Below, one piece after another: positions 1 through 8,360 of a stretch of 64,000 nt of DNA (positions within the stretch are counted from its first letter, which is position 1; every line of letters begins with the position of its first letter). The notes beneath the pieces were generated by a model. It worked only from the letters and a program-made list of their open reading frames with translations, was not told the origin of the DNA and ran no database searches. The position numbers were made by a program, and so were the translations under genes. The stretch covers positions 153,595 through 217,594 of the forward strand of contig JAFAFW010000110.1 in the NCBI GenBank assembly GCA_023423275.1, written 5' to 3'. The stretch is from Pseudomonadota bacterium. GTDB lineage: Bacteria > Pseudomonadota > Alphaproteobacteria > Rhizobiales > Hyphomicrobiaceae.

Positions 1-1
1 G

Positions 2-568
2 GCAGAGTCATTGTGGCGGAGAGGTCATCGCTTGAAGGCCGCTTGCTGGCTGATAGCCCTTATCCCAGCGACATTGGTTGTCTTTTCTTCAGCCACCACT
101 CGCATCCATGATGCCAATGACGTGGCTCAAGCCTCACGAACCTCTGCTGAACGGGCTGCGCGGCGTGCCGAGGAAGATCGGACAACCGCCAAGGCGCGCC
201 TGTTTGCTGCCACAGCCCAAGCCGACCGATATCGAGGCCTCTCTGAAAAGGAGTGCTTGGCTCGCTGCCGTACTGCTCGGGCATCCGAAATGGATGCTAC
301 AGCGCACGTTGCGGATGCAGATGCTCACCTCTCGCAAACCGAGAAAGAAATTCGCACGGCAGCAGCTCTCACTGCACCTAACTGGCTTCTGCCCATTGCA
401 ATCGATGCCACAGCATTCATGGGGATATGGACATTCTGGTCCGGCTATCGGCGACGTCCGCTGCAAAAAAAGGTCAAGGCATCGAACCGTCGACGGACGA
501 CATCTCCCACCGCTCTCCCCTCGACAGAAAGCCTACGAGCGCCCTCGACCCGGCGTCTCCACAGCTGA
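2..568 (+). CDS. C-terminal part of a membrane / coiled-coil protein (5' end outside window)
   Basis: The frame is open to the window edge, so the true start probably lies upstream; the first internal start is TTG at 11. The visible part has a hydrophobic segment (about residues 9-28 from the TTG), a long Ala/Arg/Glu-rich coiled coil (about 35-115) with a Cys pair in KECLARC, a second membrane segment (about 123-145) and a basic tail. The same order of membrane helix, coil with a Cys pair, then membrane helix occurs in the complete protein at 47154-48371, which has a winged-helix tail that this one lacks. Function is unknown. It sits beside integrase genes, so it is probably part of the mobile element. 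It overlaps the convergent MarR gene by 36 bases. Confidence 0.6.
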   Translation, partial: AESLWRRGHRLKAACWLIALIPATLVVFSSATTRIHDANDVAQASRTSAERAARRAEEDRTTAKARLFAATAQADRYRGLSEKECLARCRTARASEMDATAHVADADAHLSQTEKEIRTAAALTAPNWLLPIAIDATAFMGIWTFWSGYRRRPLQKKVKASNRRRTTSPTALPSTESLRAPSTRRLHS

Positions 569-916
569 GATCGCCTCGTAGACCGCTGATAGAACCCGCC
601 TTCCCTTCGCCGTCAGCGAGAGCGTTCGCTTGCGCCGGTCAGCTTCAGTCGCTTTGGACACCACGAGACCGAGGCCCTTCCGATTTACGCGATGCATTTC
701 CAGCAAAGGGCCAATCGCACGAGACACAAGTTGCGCATCCCACTCCAGGTAGTCGGCGATGTCGCTGACGGAGGGGCGTTGATTGTCATCCTCCCAGGTC
801 GCAATTGCGAGATAGCAAACGGCCGAATTGACAGTCATTTCGGCATGGCCGGTCACATCGCGCAGAACCCGCATGGCGCGCAGCACCCTCTCAACGTCAG
901 GATCACGGCTCGGCAT
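533..916 (-). CDS. MarR-like winged-helix transcriptional regulator
   Basis: This 127-residue protein has the MarR pattern. An N-terminal helical part is followed by a winged helix around residues 45-95, with the recognition-helix text DAQLVSRAIGPLLEM and a wing with EADRRKRTLSLTAKGRRVL, which is the classic MarR wing plus following helix. Proteins of this family bind palindromic operators as dimers and often sense phenolic ligands. The start is ATG at 916. It lies 53 bases downstream of the HNH-like gene on the same strand, so the two may be co-transcribed. No adjacent exporter or enzyme suggests a target; a role within the mobile element is possible. The family call is good, the function open. 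Confidence 0.75.
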   Translation of the reverse strand: MPSRDPDVERVLRAMRVLRDVTGHAEMTVNSAVCYLAIATWEDDNQRPSVSDIADYLEWDAQLVSRAIGPLLEMHRVNRKGLGLVVSKATEADRRKRTLSLTAKGRRVLSAVYEAISAVETPGRGRS

Positions 917-969
917 GACTTTGATTCCTCCACTCCTGAGGATTCAGAGCAGCCGGTGCATGTCAACGC

Positions 970-1611
970 TTATTGATACCGGAGATGCTGAGCTTCGAGT
1001 TCTGCACATCTCGCAGAGGTCATCTCTGTGAGCCTGTTGTCGGCTAGCATGCGCGATTGACGCATCAGCTTCACCTGCCAACGGTAGGGCAAACCGATCA
1101 CCTCCTGCGGTACGAAACGTCTGAGTATGTTAACCTGCGCTCCGATGATCCTCAAATTGGACAGCGCAGCAGCGACACTTGCTGGCACGCCATAGGGAGC
1201 GCACCAGCCAGCGATGGGGACGATGTGATCCAGTGCTTGCCCCGGCTCCTTACGGCGAGAGAATGGATCGAATTCCTCACGATACCGCCGATATGTTACC
1301 TCAGTCAGTCGTCTGACTTCTTCTGCGTACCTACGCTGGGCATCGGGTTCCAGTTTGCGAGGACGACGTCGCCGTAGCACTGCATCAAAGACAATCTTCA
1401 TTGCCTGATTGTCGGGCGAGTAGATCCCGCAATACTCGCGATAACAGTATTGACAAAGGATGTAGCGCCCCGCCGTGAGATATTGGAACTGCTTGTTGAT
1501 GTGCCCATCGACCACATCCTTACAGGCGTCGCACAGATACCGCACATGACCTCGTTCGAGCGGACAGTCATACTTTATCTCAGGGGATGGGTATTTCCGG
1601 TGTGCGGACAT
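970..1611 (-). CDS. Zinc-binding HNH-like endonuclease
   Basis: The protein has 213 residues from the ATG at 1611. The frame is open further upstream, but that part lies inside the integrase gene and is rejected. Cysteines at about 16, 27, 30, 53, 56 and 61 form paired CxxC knuckles that probably bind zinc. The C-terminal half carries DHIVPI (128-133), a spacer, SNLRII (151-156) and N161, which is the H-N-N layout of phage-type HNH nucleases. A basic region (80-120) links the two. It lies just downstream of the integrase on the same strand, with its 5' end 48 bases before the integrase stop, so it is likely cargo or a nuclease of the same element. No fused specificity domain is seen. It could instead be a defence or homing nuclease. 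Confidence 0.6.
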   Translation of the reverse strand: MSAHRKYPSPEIKYDCPLERGHVRYLCDACKDVVDGHINKQFQYLTAGRYILCQYCYREYCGIYSPDNQAMKIVFDAVLRRRRPRKLEPDAQRRYAEEVRRLTEVTYRRYREEFDPFSRRKEPGQALDHIVPIAGWCAPYGVPASVAAALSNLRIIGAQVNILRRFVPQEVIGLPYRWQVKLMRQSRMLADNRLTEMTSARCAELEAQHLRYQ

Positions 1612-1658
1612 GGGTGGCTCCAAGCTAACGACACCCCTGTCACGTTCAGGAAATCCGA

Positions 1659-2879
1659 CTACCGTGGCACCATTGAGACTTGCCGTGGCTCGACCGCAAC
1701 TTTCAGCCTGCGACTCCACCGGTTTAATGCGCGGCGCATCGGTGCTTCGTATTTGGCGTGATTGTAGACTCGCCCGGTCACGGTCGTCGGCGCGTGGTTC
1801 AAAATGCGACTGATGATCTCGTCGGGAATACCGATGTCGCCGAGACCGGTGGCACAAGTTCGGCGCAGGTCGTGGGTTCCTAGATTGTCTATCTTGAGGC
1901 GCTTACGAAGGCGGAGCATTGCCCGAGAAGCCGATTTTGATCTGATCGGCCCCTCGTCATGCTCAGATGGAAAAATCCAAGGCCCCTTCCCTGCCCGGTC
2001 AATGGCGGATTTGAAGATTTCTGCGGCCCATGGTGAAAGCGGGAGGGCGTGCTCTCGATTGGATTTCGTCCGATCAGCCGGAATGGTCCAGACCAGCCGC
2101 TTGAGATCGACTTCTGACTTTGCAGCACCCAGCGCCTCGCTGATACGGACGCCGAGCAACAGTTGAAGTTTGAACGCATCCCGCACGGCGTTTGACATTT
2201 TTGGTGCTGAGACGATGCCATCCCACAGCGTCCGCAGCTCGTCGTTCTTCACTGTCCGACTCCTGGGCCTGGGCGCAGCCTGCTTTTTGAGAGCCACGGT
2301 GGGATCGACTTCGACGTGGCCCGCACCAGCTCCCCAGACATAGATGGCGCGGATGAGGGCCAAAACCTTGTCGGACGTATGCAGCGATCCACGTTTGGCG
2401 ACCTCGTCGACCACCGTGGCAACATCAGTCTTTTGAATCGCCTCGACGCGATAGCTCCCAATCTCCGGGAGGACGTCGACCTTCAGCAGGCGGTCGACCT
2501 CGTTGGTCCATCGGCTCTGCTTCCCAGCGCGTTCGTTCTTGCGCGCGTGATGTTCGAGGTACTTTTCCGCCAGTTCCTTGAACGTCAGCGGATCTGATTG
2601 GGCCGGGTCCTTCCCCGCTTTCACCTCCATTGCGCAGGCAATCGCCTCATCTCGCGCCTTGGCGAGAGTGAACGTGGGCCATTCCCCGATCAGTTTTTTC
2701 TTCCATGTCCCGCTAGCAGGGTGGCGGAAAAGGTAGATCCAGGTTTTCGAGCCCGTGGGACTCACCCGTAACACTAGGTTCCGCGCATCCTTGATGCGGA
2801 ACTCGACACGCGTCGTGGACGCCTTAGCCCGTTCGACCGCCTTCTCGGTGGACAGAACATTGGTGGAAAGTCTGGGCAC
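1659..2879 (-). CDS. Tyrosine site-specific recombinase (phage/island integrase, DUF4102 type)
   Basis: This 406-residue integrase has an N-terminal arm-binding domain (about 1-90, with the typical FRIKDARNLVLRV text), a SAM-like core-binding domain (about 97-195) and a catalytic domain. The catalytic set is complete: Arg in GVRISEAL (about 246), HDLRR (about 335-339), His in LNHAP (about 361) and the nucleophile Tyr in GRVYNH (about 371). The GTG at 2879 is preferred over the TTG at 2903 because a GGAGG lies about 7 bases upstream of it. Such enzymes integrate islands into tRNA 3' ends, and a tRNA-Arg 3' remnant starts about 160 bases upstream of the gene. The gene is apparently intact. Confidence 0.92.
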   Translation of the reverse strand: MPRLSTNVLSTEKAVERAKASTTRVEFRIKDARNLVLRVSPTGSKTWIYLFRHPASGTWKKKLIGEWPTFTLAKARDEAIACAMEVKAGKDPAQSDPLTFKELAEKYLEHHARKNERAGKQSRWTNEVDRLLKVDVLPEIGSYRVEAIQKTDVATVVDEVAKRGSLHTSDKVLALIRAIYVWGAGAGHVEVDPTVALKKQAAPRPRSRTVKNDELRTLWDGIVSAPKMSNAVRDAFKLQLLLGVRISEALGAAKSEVDLKRLVWTIPADRTKSNREHALPLSPWAAEIFKSAIDRAGKGPWIFPSEHDEGPIRSKSASRAMLRLRKRLKIDNLGTHDLRRTCATGLGDIGIPDEIISRILNHAPTTVTGRVYNHAKYEAPMRRALNRWSRRLKVAVEPRQVSMVPR

Positions 2880-3041
2880 AAACGCACCTCCGGGCCAGGG
2901 CAATGCTGGGGCAATAGGAGGCAGAAATATTGCCCACCACGGACGATCGACGTCAAGCAGATCGATGTGACAGCCCAGCGCTCTTCACGGGGTAATGCAT
3001 TGTTTTTATTGATGTTATGGCGCGGATTACCCTTGCTGATG

Positions 3042-3124
3042 TGGGATAGAGCACCTCGCCGAGCGGAGCGAGGCTACGACTACGAATCTGGGGGTCGTGG
3101 GTTCGAATCCTGCCCGGTGCGCCA
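3042..3124 (+). pseudogene. Broken tRNA-Arg(ACG) remnant, probable attachment site
   Basis: Bases 3078-3124 match the 3' half of a tRNA. There is an anticodon arm with ACG at 3082-3084, a T arm with loop TTCGAAT (3102-3108), an acceptor strand (3114-3120), discriminator G and an encoded CCA (3122-3124). A D-arm-like GGATAGAGCACC (about 3044-3055) lies before it. Between the two sits about 22 extra bases forming the inverted repeat CCTCGC/GCGAGG, and no matching 5' acceptor strand is found upstream. The gene cannot fold as a full tRNA. It lies between a tyrosine integrase and a serine recombinase, so it is best read as an attachment-site scar. Confidence 0.7.
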
Positions 3125-4792
3125 TTTGCGAACAAAACTGCGAACCCCAGGAATGGGACCGCCTTTCGCCAGAACAGCCTGTTTCAGCACGTCTTTTCGG
3201 CCGACGATGCGAACGGCGTGATCATCCACCTCGACCCGATCGACGAGTGAGCCGAGATAGGCCTTCCGGAAGGGGATCTCGCCGGTGGTCAGGTTCTGCC
3301 GCATGGTCGCGCCGAACTGCTCCACGACGATCGGGCTGACCTCGACCGAGGGACGAGCGCCGCCTCTTGCGCGTGCCAAGGCTTCCTGAACACGGTCCCG
3401 ATCCAGCTTCAATGCCGTGATGCGGTCCTTGAGGATGTCGTCCATTTCGGCGACGCCATCCTCGATGGCCTGGTAGAGCCGGCGCAGCCGTTCGCCGGCC
3501 TCGTGAGCCTCGCGCTCCAACGCAGTGATCCGAGTATTGACGGCTTTCTCCTTGGCTGCGAGCTCGCTGCCGAGCGAGGACAGCATGGCCGTAAGCCGGG
3601 GCGGATCGAGCAGTCGATCGACCAACTGATCGACCACGATCGTGTCGAGCTTGTCCATGCGGATTGAGTGCCCTTTGCACACCGACTTGCCGTGCCGGGC
3701 ACAAGTCGAGCAGGAATAATAGCGGTACACATTGCCCATCTTTGACGTGCCGGTGCGCAGGGTCATGGCGCCATGGCAACTGGCGCAGACGGCGATGCCC
3801 GTCAGGAGGATCGGGCCGCTGACCATCCGCGGAGGGGTGACGCGAGGATTGCGTTCCTTGAGGAAGCTCTGAACCTGTTCGAATACGTGCGGCTCGATGA
3901 TTGCCGGCACCTCGGCGAATACCTGCTCGGATTCGCTCTTGCGCCGACCGCTGCGGGCTTCGTACCGATTGAACCGCATGCGCCCGCTGTAGACGGGGTT
4001 GCTCAGCAGAGCGTGCAGCGGGCCGATCGCCCAGGTGGAGCCCCTCCGCGTACGATAGCCATGCTCATTGAGCCAGACGACGATCGACTTGACGCCCATC
4101 GGGCCACAATCCTCGTCGCCCATCAGGAAGAGGCGGAAGATCAATCGTACCGTCTCGGCTTCGACGGGATCGATGACGAGCTTCTTCTTGACCCGGTTTC
4201 CGCGCCGCTCCATCTCGACAGTCGTGTAACCGAACGGGGGCTTGGCGCCATTCCAGTAGCCCTGGCGCGCGTCGTTTTCCTTCATGGAGCGCAGCACGTG
4301 TTTGGCATTCTCCTTCGACTGATACTCGTCAAACAGGGCGATGACCTGACGCATCATGACCTGCGCCGGGTCGTCGCCGAGCTCCTGCGTGATCGACACC
4401 AGCCTGACGCCATGCTTGGCGAGCTTGCGCACGTAGAACTCGAGGCCGAAGGCATCGCGGAAGAATCGTGAGAAGGAGTGAACGACAATGACGTCGAACG
4501 CATTCTCACCATTGCAGGCTCGCTCGATCATACGCTGGAACTCGGGTCGCTTGTCGTCAGTGGCCGAAGCGCCCGGCTCGACGTACTCGGCCGCGACGCT
4601 CCAGCCGCGTTGCGCGACCCAGGCTTCGGTCTGCGCTTTCTGGTCCGGGATCGAAAGATCATTCTCAGCCTGTCGCCCCGTCGAAACGCGCAAGTATATG
4701 GCGGCGCGCGGCGTCGATGCGAGGGTGACGGTCCTGTCGATTTGTCCGGCGCCGAGCCGCCGTGCATCGCGCTTTCCTGCAGGATCGAACAT
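3080..4792 (-). CDS. Large serine recombinase
   Basis: The protein has 570 residues from the ATG at 4792, chosen because AGGGAG lies 8 bases upstream; an in-frame TTG at 4831 has no such site. The resolvase domain begins with AIYLRVSTGRQ, placing the catalytic Ser near residue 37. A recombinase domain follows (about 180-290), then a zinc ribbon with two CxxC pairs (about 335-370) and a coiled coil (about 400-470). This is the large serine integrase layout used by phages and islands that do not need host factors. Its last 14 or so codons are read from the complement of the tRNA-Arg remnant, so the gene end coincides with the attachment scar. The gene appears intact. Confidence 0.93.
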   Translation of the reverse strand: MFDPAGKRDARRLGAGQIDRTVTLASTPRAAIYLRVSTGRQAENDLSIPDQKAQTEAWVAQRGWSVAAEYVEPGASATDDKRPEFQRMIERACNGENAFDVIVVHSFSRFFRDAFGLEFYVRKLAKHGVRLVSITQELGDDPAQVMMRQVIALFDEYQSKENAKHVLRSMKENDARQGYWNGAKPPFGYTTVEMERRGNRVKKKLVIDPVEAETVRLIFRLFLMGDEDCGPMGVKSIVVWLNEHGYRTRRGSTWAIGPLHALLSNPVYSGRMRFNRYEARSGRRKSESEQVFAEVPAIIEPHVFEQVQSFLKERNPRVTPPRMVSGPILLTGIAVCASCHGAMTLRTGTSKMGNVYRYYSCSTCARHGKSVCKGHSIRMDKLDTIVVDQLVDRLLDPPRLTAMLSSLGSELAAKEKAVNTRITALEREAHEAGERLRRLYQAIEDGVAEMDDILKDRITALKLDRDRVQEALARARGGARPSVEVSPIVVEQFGATMRQNLTTGEIPFRKAYLGSLVDRVEVDDHAVRIVGRKDVLKQAVLAKGGPIPGVRSFVRKWRTGQDSNPRPPDS

Positions 4793-4902
4793 GTTTTTCA
4801 CTCCCTTGCGCTCGTCGGACCGCGGGAGCAAATGCTAACCGTGAATGCCGGCAGAACAAGGGTGCAATGACACACCCTGTCGGCGGTTGTGACTAAACAT
4901 CC

Positions 4903-5124
4903 TCAGGGCGGTCCGTCCGGCTTGTTCGGCGAGAATAGCTTGCGCAGCATCGATCCGAGATAGGTTTGGATTGCATCCAACTCGCCCTGGGTGATCGGGA
5001 TCTCAGGCCCAAAATCATCGCTGACGACGGGATCGTTGGGATCTTGAGGGCTGCTCGCGTCCGTGTCGCTCGACGGGCTGTGACCGCCCACTGGTTCGGG
5101 GTTCTCTGGCGTGTCGGGGCTCAT
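4903..5124 (-). CDS. Small acidic protein of unknown function
   Basis: This 73-residue protein has a Pro/Asp/Ser-rich acidic N-terminal half and a helical C-terminal part with ELDAIQTYLGSMLRKLF. The ATG at 5124 overlaps the stop of the upstream frame as ATGA, and AGAGG stands just before it, which supports translational coupling. I do not recognise a family. It lies between the serine recombinase and a truncated transporter fusion, so it is probably part of the mobile element. The call rests on the coupling signal and plausible composition only. Confidence 0.4.
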   Translation of the reverse strand: MSPDTPENPEPVGGHSPSSDTDASSPQDPNDPVVSDDFGPEIPITQGELDAIQTYLGSMLRKLFSPNKPDGPP

Positions 5125-5690
5125 GGAGACCTCTGGTGGTTCCAAGAGTGCCGGCTGGTCTGTGAACTGGTCGACAGCAGATGGGAAATAAGGTTCGTCG
5201 GCAGGATCTGCGCCGCGACCACTGTGCGCTTTTCGTGCGATGAGAGCTGCGCGTCGGAGGCCGTCGTAACGGTCGATGCCGGTAAGAGAAGTGTCGATCC
5301 GATCGCAGCCATGATCACGAGCGATACCAGTGCCGTCGAGCGCCATGCGGATACCTGGTGCTGAGCGATCACTTGCCGGGACCGCCAATCCTCGCGCGCC
5401 CGAAGATAAGGGACGGCATCCGAACACGACACGCCGAGCGTGGATGCCAGCGCATGGATGGGGTGGGCAGAGAGAGTCTTGGCGAACACTGCGCGTCGCT
5501 TCGGTCGCGCGAACCATAAGAACGCGGCGGCTTGCAGCGCGAGGTTGATGCCGAGTGCGGTCTGATAGGCCGCGGGCGGATGGCGGCCTGCTTCGACTGG
5601 CCAGAGATCGATGATGAAACCGACGCCGACCTGTACCGCGAACGCACTACTGATGTGTAGAAGGTTGAGCGCACCGTTGGAGCGTCCGGA
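5121..5690 (-). pseudogene. 3' end of an MFS transporter fused to an unknown one-helix protein
   Basis: Reading from about 5690 downwards, the frame begins inside an MFS C-terminus: LLHISSAFAVQVGVGFIIDL, then the AAYQTALGINLALQ helix of the last membrane span. Instead of ending there it runs on into about 120 residues with a single hydrophobic helix (WRSTALVSLVIMAAIGSTLLL) after a YLRAREDW stretch, faintly like the N-terminus of VirB8/TrbF conjugation proteins. No MFS N-terminal half exists upstream, where the opposite strand carries a different transporter fragment. It is therefore a truncated and fused relic; its exact 5' border is uncertain by tens of bases. Confidence 0.5.
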
Positions 5691-6135
5691 TGGAGCAGGT
5701 CTGGTCGGCACGCTGCTAGGAGGCGCACTTGTCCACGTGCTCGGCGCACCGCGCGCGGTCGGTGTGGCCGTCAGCTTGCAGATGCTGGCACTTGCAGCAC
5801 TTTGGGCGGTCAGTACGACGGAGGCGCCATCACTTGTCGCCCTGGCAGTTCCGATGGCCGCCCTCACTGTCGCCATGGCCATTGGCTTCGTCGCCATGTA
5901 CGCGCTGCTGATGGGCGCCTCATCGCTGCGACAGGCGGGCGTCGATTTCACGCTTTTCCAATGTGCTGATGCGGCCGTCGCCACCCTTGGCGGCACGAGC
6001 GGGGGTCTGCTGGCTGCCCACCTCGGCTACCAGACAGTGTTCCTGCTGACCGTTGGGGCCGCGGGAATCGCGACTGCGATGGCCTGGTGGCTCGCACCGC
6101 GCATCGACAAACTGTCCACTGGAGATCGGGCATGA
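5690..6135 (+). pseudogene. 5'-truncated MFS siderophore importer (RhtX/FptX type), C-terminal half
   Basis: From about 5690 the frame gives membrane spans 7-12 of an MFS importer: GTLLGGALVHVLGAPRAV, then the QAGVDFTLFQCADA text characteristic of RhtX/FptX-like permeases, which carry siderophores across the inner membrane. Spans 1-6 and any start are missing; upstream is an oppositely oriented relic. The stop overlaps the next gene's ATG (ATGA at 6132), so this was the first gene of a coupled MFS-monooxygenase operon. The product cannot be functional as it stands. The subfamily call rests on the TM11 motif. Confidence 0.65.
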
Positions 6136-7298
6136 GCCAACGGCAGGCGATCATCATCGGTGCCGGCGTCGCAGGCCTGGCTGCAGCGTGGTGGCTGCAC
6201 CGTATAGGCTGGCGGACGGTCGTTCTCGAGCGTGCCGGCGATCTGCGCGACGCCGGATACATGATCGGCCTCTCAGGGCCTGGCCTTGAGATCGCGCGCC
6301 GCATGGAGCTGACACCGAAACTCGAGGCGGCTGCCTGCGTGGTCAACGAGAATGTCTATCGCGACACCCGGGGACGAGAACTTCTCCGCTTGCATTATCG
6401 CGAGTTTCTCAAGGACCTCCCCTACATCGCGCTGCGGCGTACCGCGCTCGTTCAGGCTCTGCATGAAGCCATCGCAGCGCATACCGACGTCCACTTCTCG
6501 GCGGATGTGATCGGCCTAGAGAATGGGGCCGAGGGCACGCGTGTCCAGCTTGCCGATGGTCGCGTGCTGGAGGCTGATCTTGTCATCGGTGCTGATGGTC
6601 TCCGATCGTTCGTCCGCCGCCACGTGTTCGGGGCCGACACGGTGTATTTCAAACAGCTCGGCTATCGGTTTGCCACCTACGATCTGGTCGATGAACTCAA
6701 GCTCGGCGTCGATTTCCTCTCCTATACCGAGCCTGGCCACATCGTCGAATACTACACGCTGTCGGATGGCCGGCTCGCAGCTCTGCACGTCTGGTGCAGC
6801 AAGACCAATGGCCAAGTGGCGCCGGGCGAGCGTTGGCCATTGATTGAGCGCGCGGCACGAACGAGCCATCCGAGCGTGCGGCAGATGATCGAACTCGCCA
6901 AGCCGGGATCGCCGCCTGTACTCGACGACTTGACATTGGTTGACATGCCGGCCTGGTCCAAGGAGCGCGTGCTCTTGCTCGGCGATTCCGCCCACTGCCT
7001 GACACTGATTTCCGGACAAGGTGCAGGCATGGCGATAACATCGGCCTCGATACTCTCCGAGGCGTTGTCCAAGACGGATATCGACGAAGCCCTGCGCCGG
7101 CACGAGGAACGCCTGCGCCCGGCGATCACGCGCCTTCAGGATCGCAGCAGAAAGATGGGCAAGCTCTTCGTCCCGGCGACACCACTGTCATTCCATCTGC
7201 GCAATACCATGCTGCGTTACATGCCACGGCGCTGGCTTGGCCAGTATTTCCAGAATGCCGTGAAGTCGGAGATCGTCGCTTCGGGGGGCGTTACCTGA
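6132..7298 (+). CDS. FAD-dependent monooxygenase (PF01494 type)
   Basis: This 388-residue flavoprotein has the Rossmann motif GAGVAGLAAAWWL near the N-terminus, ADLVIGADGLRS mid-protein (the DG motif that contacts both FAD and NADPH) and GDSAHCLTLISGQGAGMA (the GD motif for the FAD ribityl) at about 290-307. This is class A aromatic-hydroxylase architecture. The start is ATG at 6132, overlapping the stop of the MFS relic as ATGA. The substrate is unknown. Coupling to a siderophore-type importer suggests it acts on an imported metallophore, but antibiotic or aromatic oxidation is also possible. The frame is intact. Confidence 0.88.
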   Translation: MSQRQAIIIGAGVAGLAAAWWLHRIGWRTVVLERAGDLRDAGYMIGLSGPGLEIARRMELTPKLEAAACVVNENVYRDTRGRELLRLHYREFLKDLPYIALRRTALVQALHEAIAAHTDVHFSADVIGLENGAEGTRVQLADGRVLEADLVIGADGLRSFVRRHVFGADTVYFKQLGYRFATYDLVDELKLGVDFLSYTEPGHIVEYYTLSDGRLAALHVWCSKTNGQVAPGERWPLIERAARTSHPSVRQMIELAKPGSPPVLDDLTLVDMPAWSKERVLLLGDSAHCLTLISGQGAGMAITSASILSEALSKTDIDEALRRHEERLRPAITRLQDRSRKMGKLFVPATPLSFHLRNTMLRYMPRRWLGQYFQNAVKSEIVASGGVT

Positions 7299-7400
7299 CG
7301 CTTCAATCGCATCTATGGCTGCATAGGTGACAGGACGCCTGATTGGGAGCACGGTGACGTGCAAATCAGCTTACCCAACGCAATGGGATGCTTTTAGGCG

Positions 7401-8360
7401 ATGCAGAGCTCATCTTCTTTCGCGCACGACCATATCTTTCTGGGCGACGCCCACAATCGCAACGAGCGCAAGGTGTGGCTCGTCATTGTGGTGACGGCGT
7501 GCACGATGGTGATCGAAATCGCCGCCGGTTCACTTTATGGCTCGATGGCGCTGATCGCCGATGGCTGGCATATGTCCACCCATGCGGGCGCCATGTTGAT
7601 TACCGCGCTTGCTTACGTCTATGCGCGACGCCATGCGCGTGATCCGCGCTTCTCCTTTGGCACCGGCAAGCTCGGTGATCTGGCCGGTTTTGCCAGCGCT
7701 GTCGTACTGGCGCTCATCGCCTTGCTGATCGGCTGGGAGAGCTTCCTGCGGATCGCCAACCCCGTGTCGATCAGTTTCGAGCAGGCTATTGCCGTTGCTG
7801 TCGTCGGCCTCGTTGTCAATCTGGGATGCGCGTGGCTCCTGAAGGATGATCACGGTCATCATCACGCTCATCACCATCATGGTCACGAGGATGCGCATGA
7901 TCATGACCACGACCATCATGAAGTGCACGCACGCGACAACAATCTGCGCGCGGCATATCTCCATGTTCTCGCGGATGCGCTGACGTCGGTCCTGGCGATT
8001 GTTGCGTTACTGCTCGGACGCATCAACGGATGGCTGTGGGCCGATCCGGCGATGGGCGTGATTGGAGCCCTGGTCATTGCGCGCTGGTCTTGGGGTCTGA
8101 TCCGCGATGCAGGGCGCGTGCTGCTCGACGCCGTGCCGCATGGCGAGAACCTAGAGGGTGAGATCCGTCAAGCCATCGGAAGAAGCGACGCCCGCATCAC
8201 CGATCTCCATATCTGGCAGGTGGGGCCGGGGCATCACGCCGTGATCGTTGCCATCGTTGCCCGGGAGCCAAAGCAGCCGTCACATTACAAGGGACTACTC
8301 GCGCACATGCACGAGCTTTCGCATATTACGATTGAAGTCCATGCGGCAGCAGGGAATTGA
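7401..8360 (+). CDS. dmeF: CDF-family divalent cation exporter, DmeF type
   Basis: This 319-residue inner-membrane exporter has the CDF fold. Metal-site signatures are ADGWHMSTH (53-61) in the second span and HVLAD (188-192) in the fifth. A cytoplasmic loop very rich in His and Asp (about 149-176) precedes the fifth span. The GWHMSTH form, in place of the usual HxxxD spacing, marks the DmeF branch known for cobalt and nickel (sometimes iron) efflux by proton antiport. No DmeR repressor gene stands beside it. It starts at ATG 7401, about 100 bases after the monooxygenase. It is a metal exporter placed among uptake genes. Confidence 0.9.
   Translation: MQSSSSFAHDHIFLGDAHNRNERKVWLVIVVTACTMVIEIAAGSLYGSMALIADGWHMSTHAGAMLITALAYVYARRHARDPRFSFGTGKLGDLAGFASAVVLALIALLIGWESFLRIANPVSISFEQAIAVAVVGLVVNLGCAWLLKDDHGHHHAHHHHGHEDAHDHDHDHHEVHARDNNLRAAYLHVLADALTSVLAIVALLLGRINGWLWADPAMGVIGALVIARWSWGLIRDAGRVLLDAVPHGENLEGEIRQAIGRSDARITDLHIWQVGPGHHAVIVAIVAREPKQPSHYKGLLAHMHELSHITIEVHAAAGN

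Noticed and set aside
1612..1857. N-terminal extension of the HNH-like protein.
   Set aside because: It lies wholly inside the integrase gene, is Arg/Ser-rich like a shadow frame, and a good ATG exists at 1611.
3042..3124. An intact tRNA-Arg gene.
   Set aside because: The 5' acceptor strand cannot be found and about 22 extra bases split the D and anticodon arms.
2953..3135. A minus-strand frame of about 60 codons reading through the tRNA remnant.
   Set aside because: It is the common translation artefact of a tRNA 3' end and has no start context or family.
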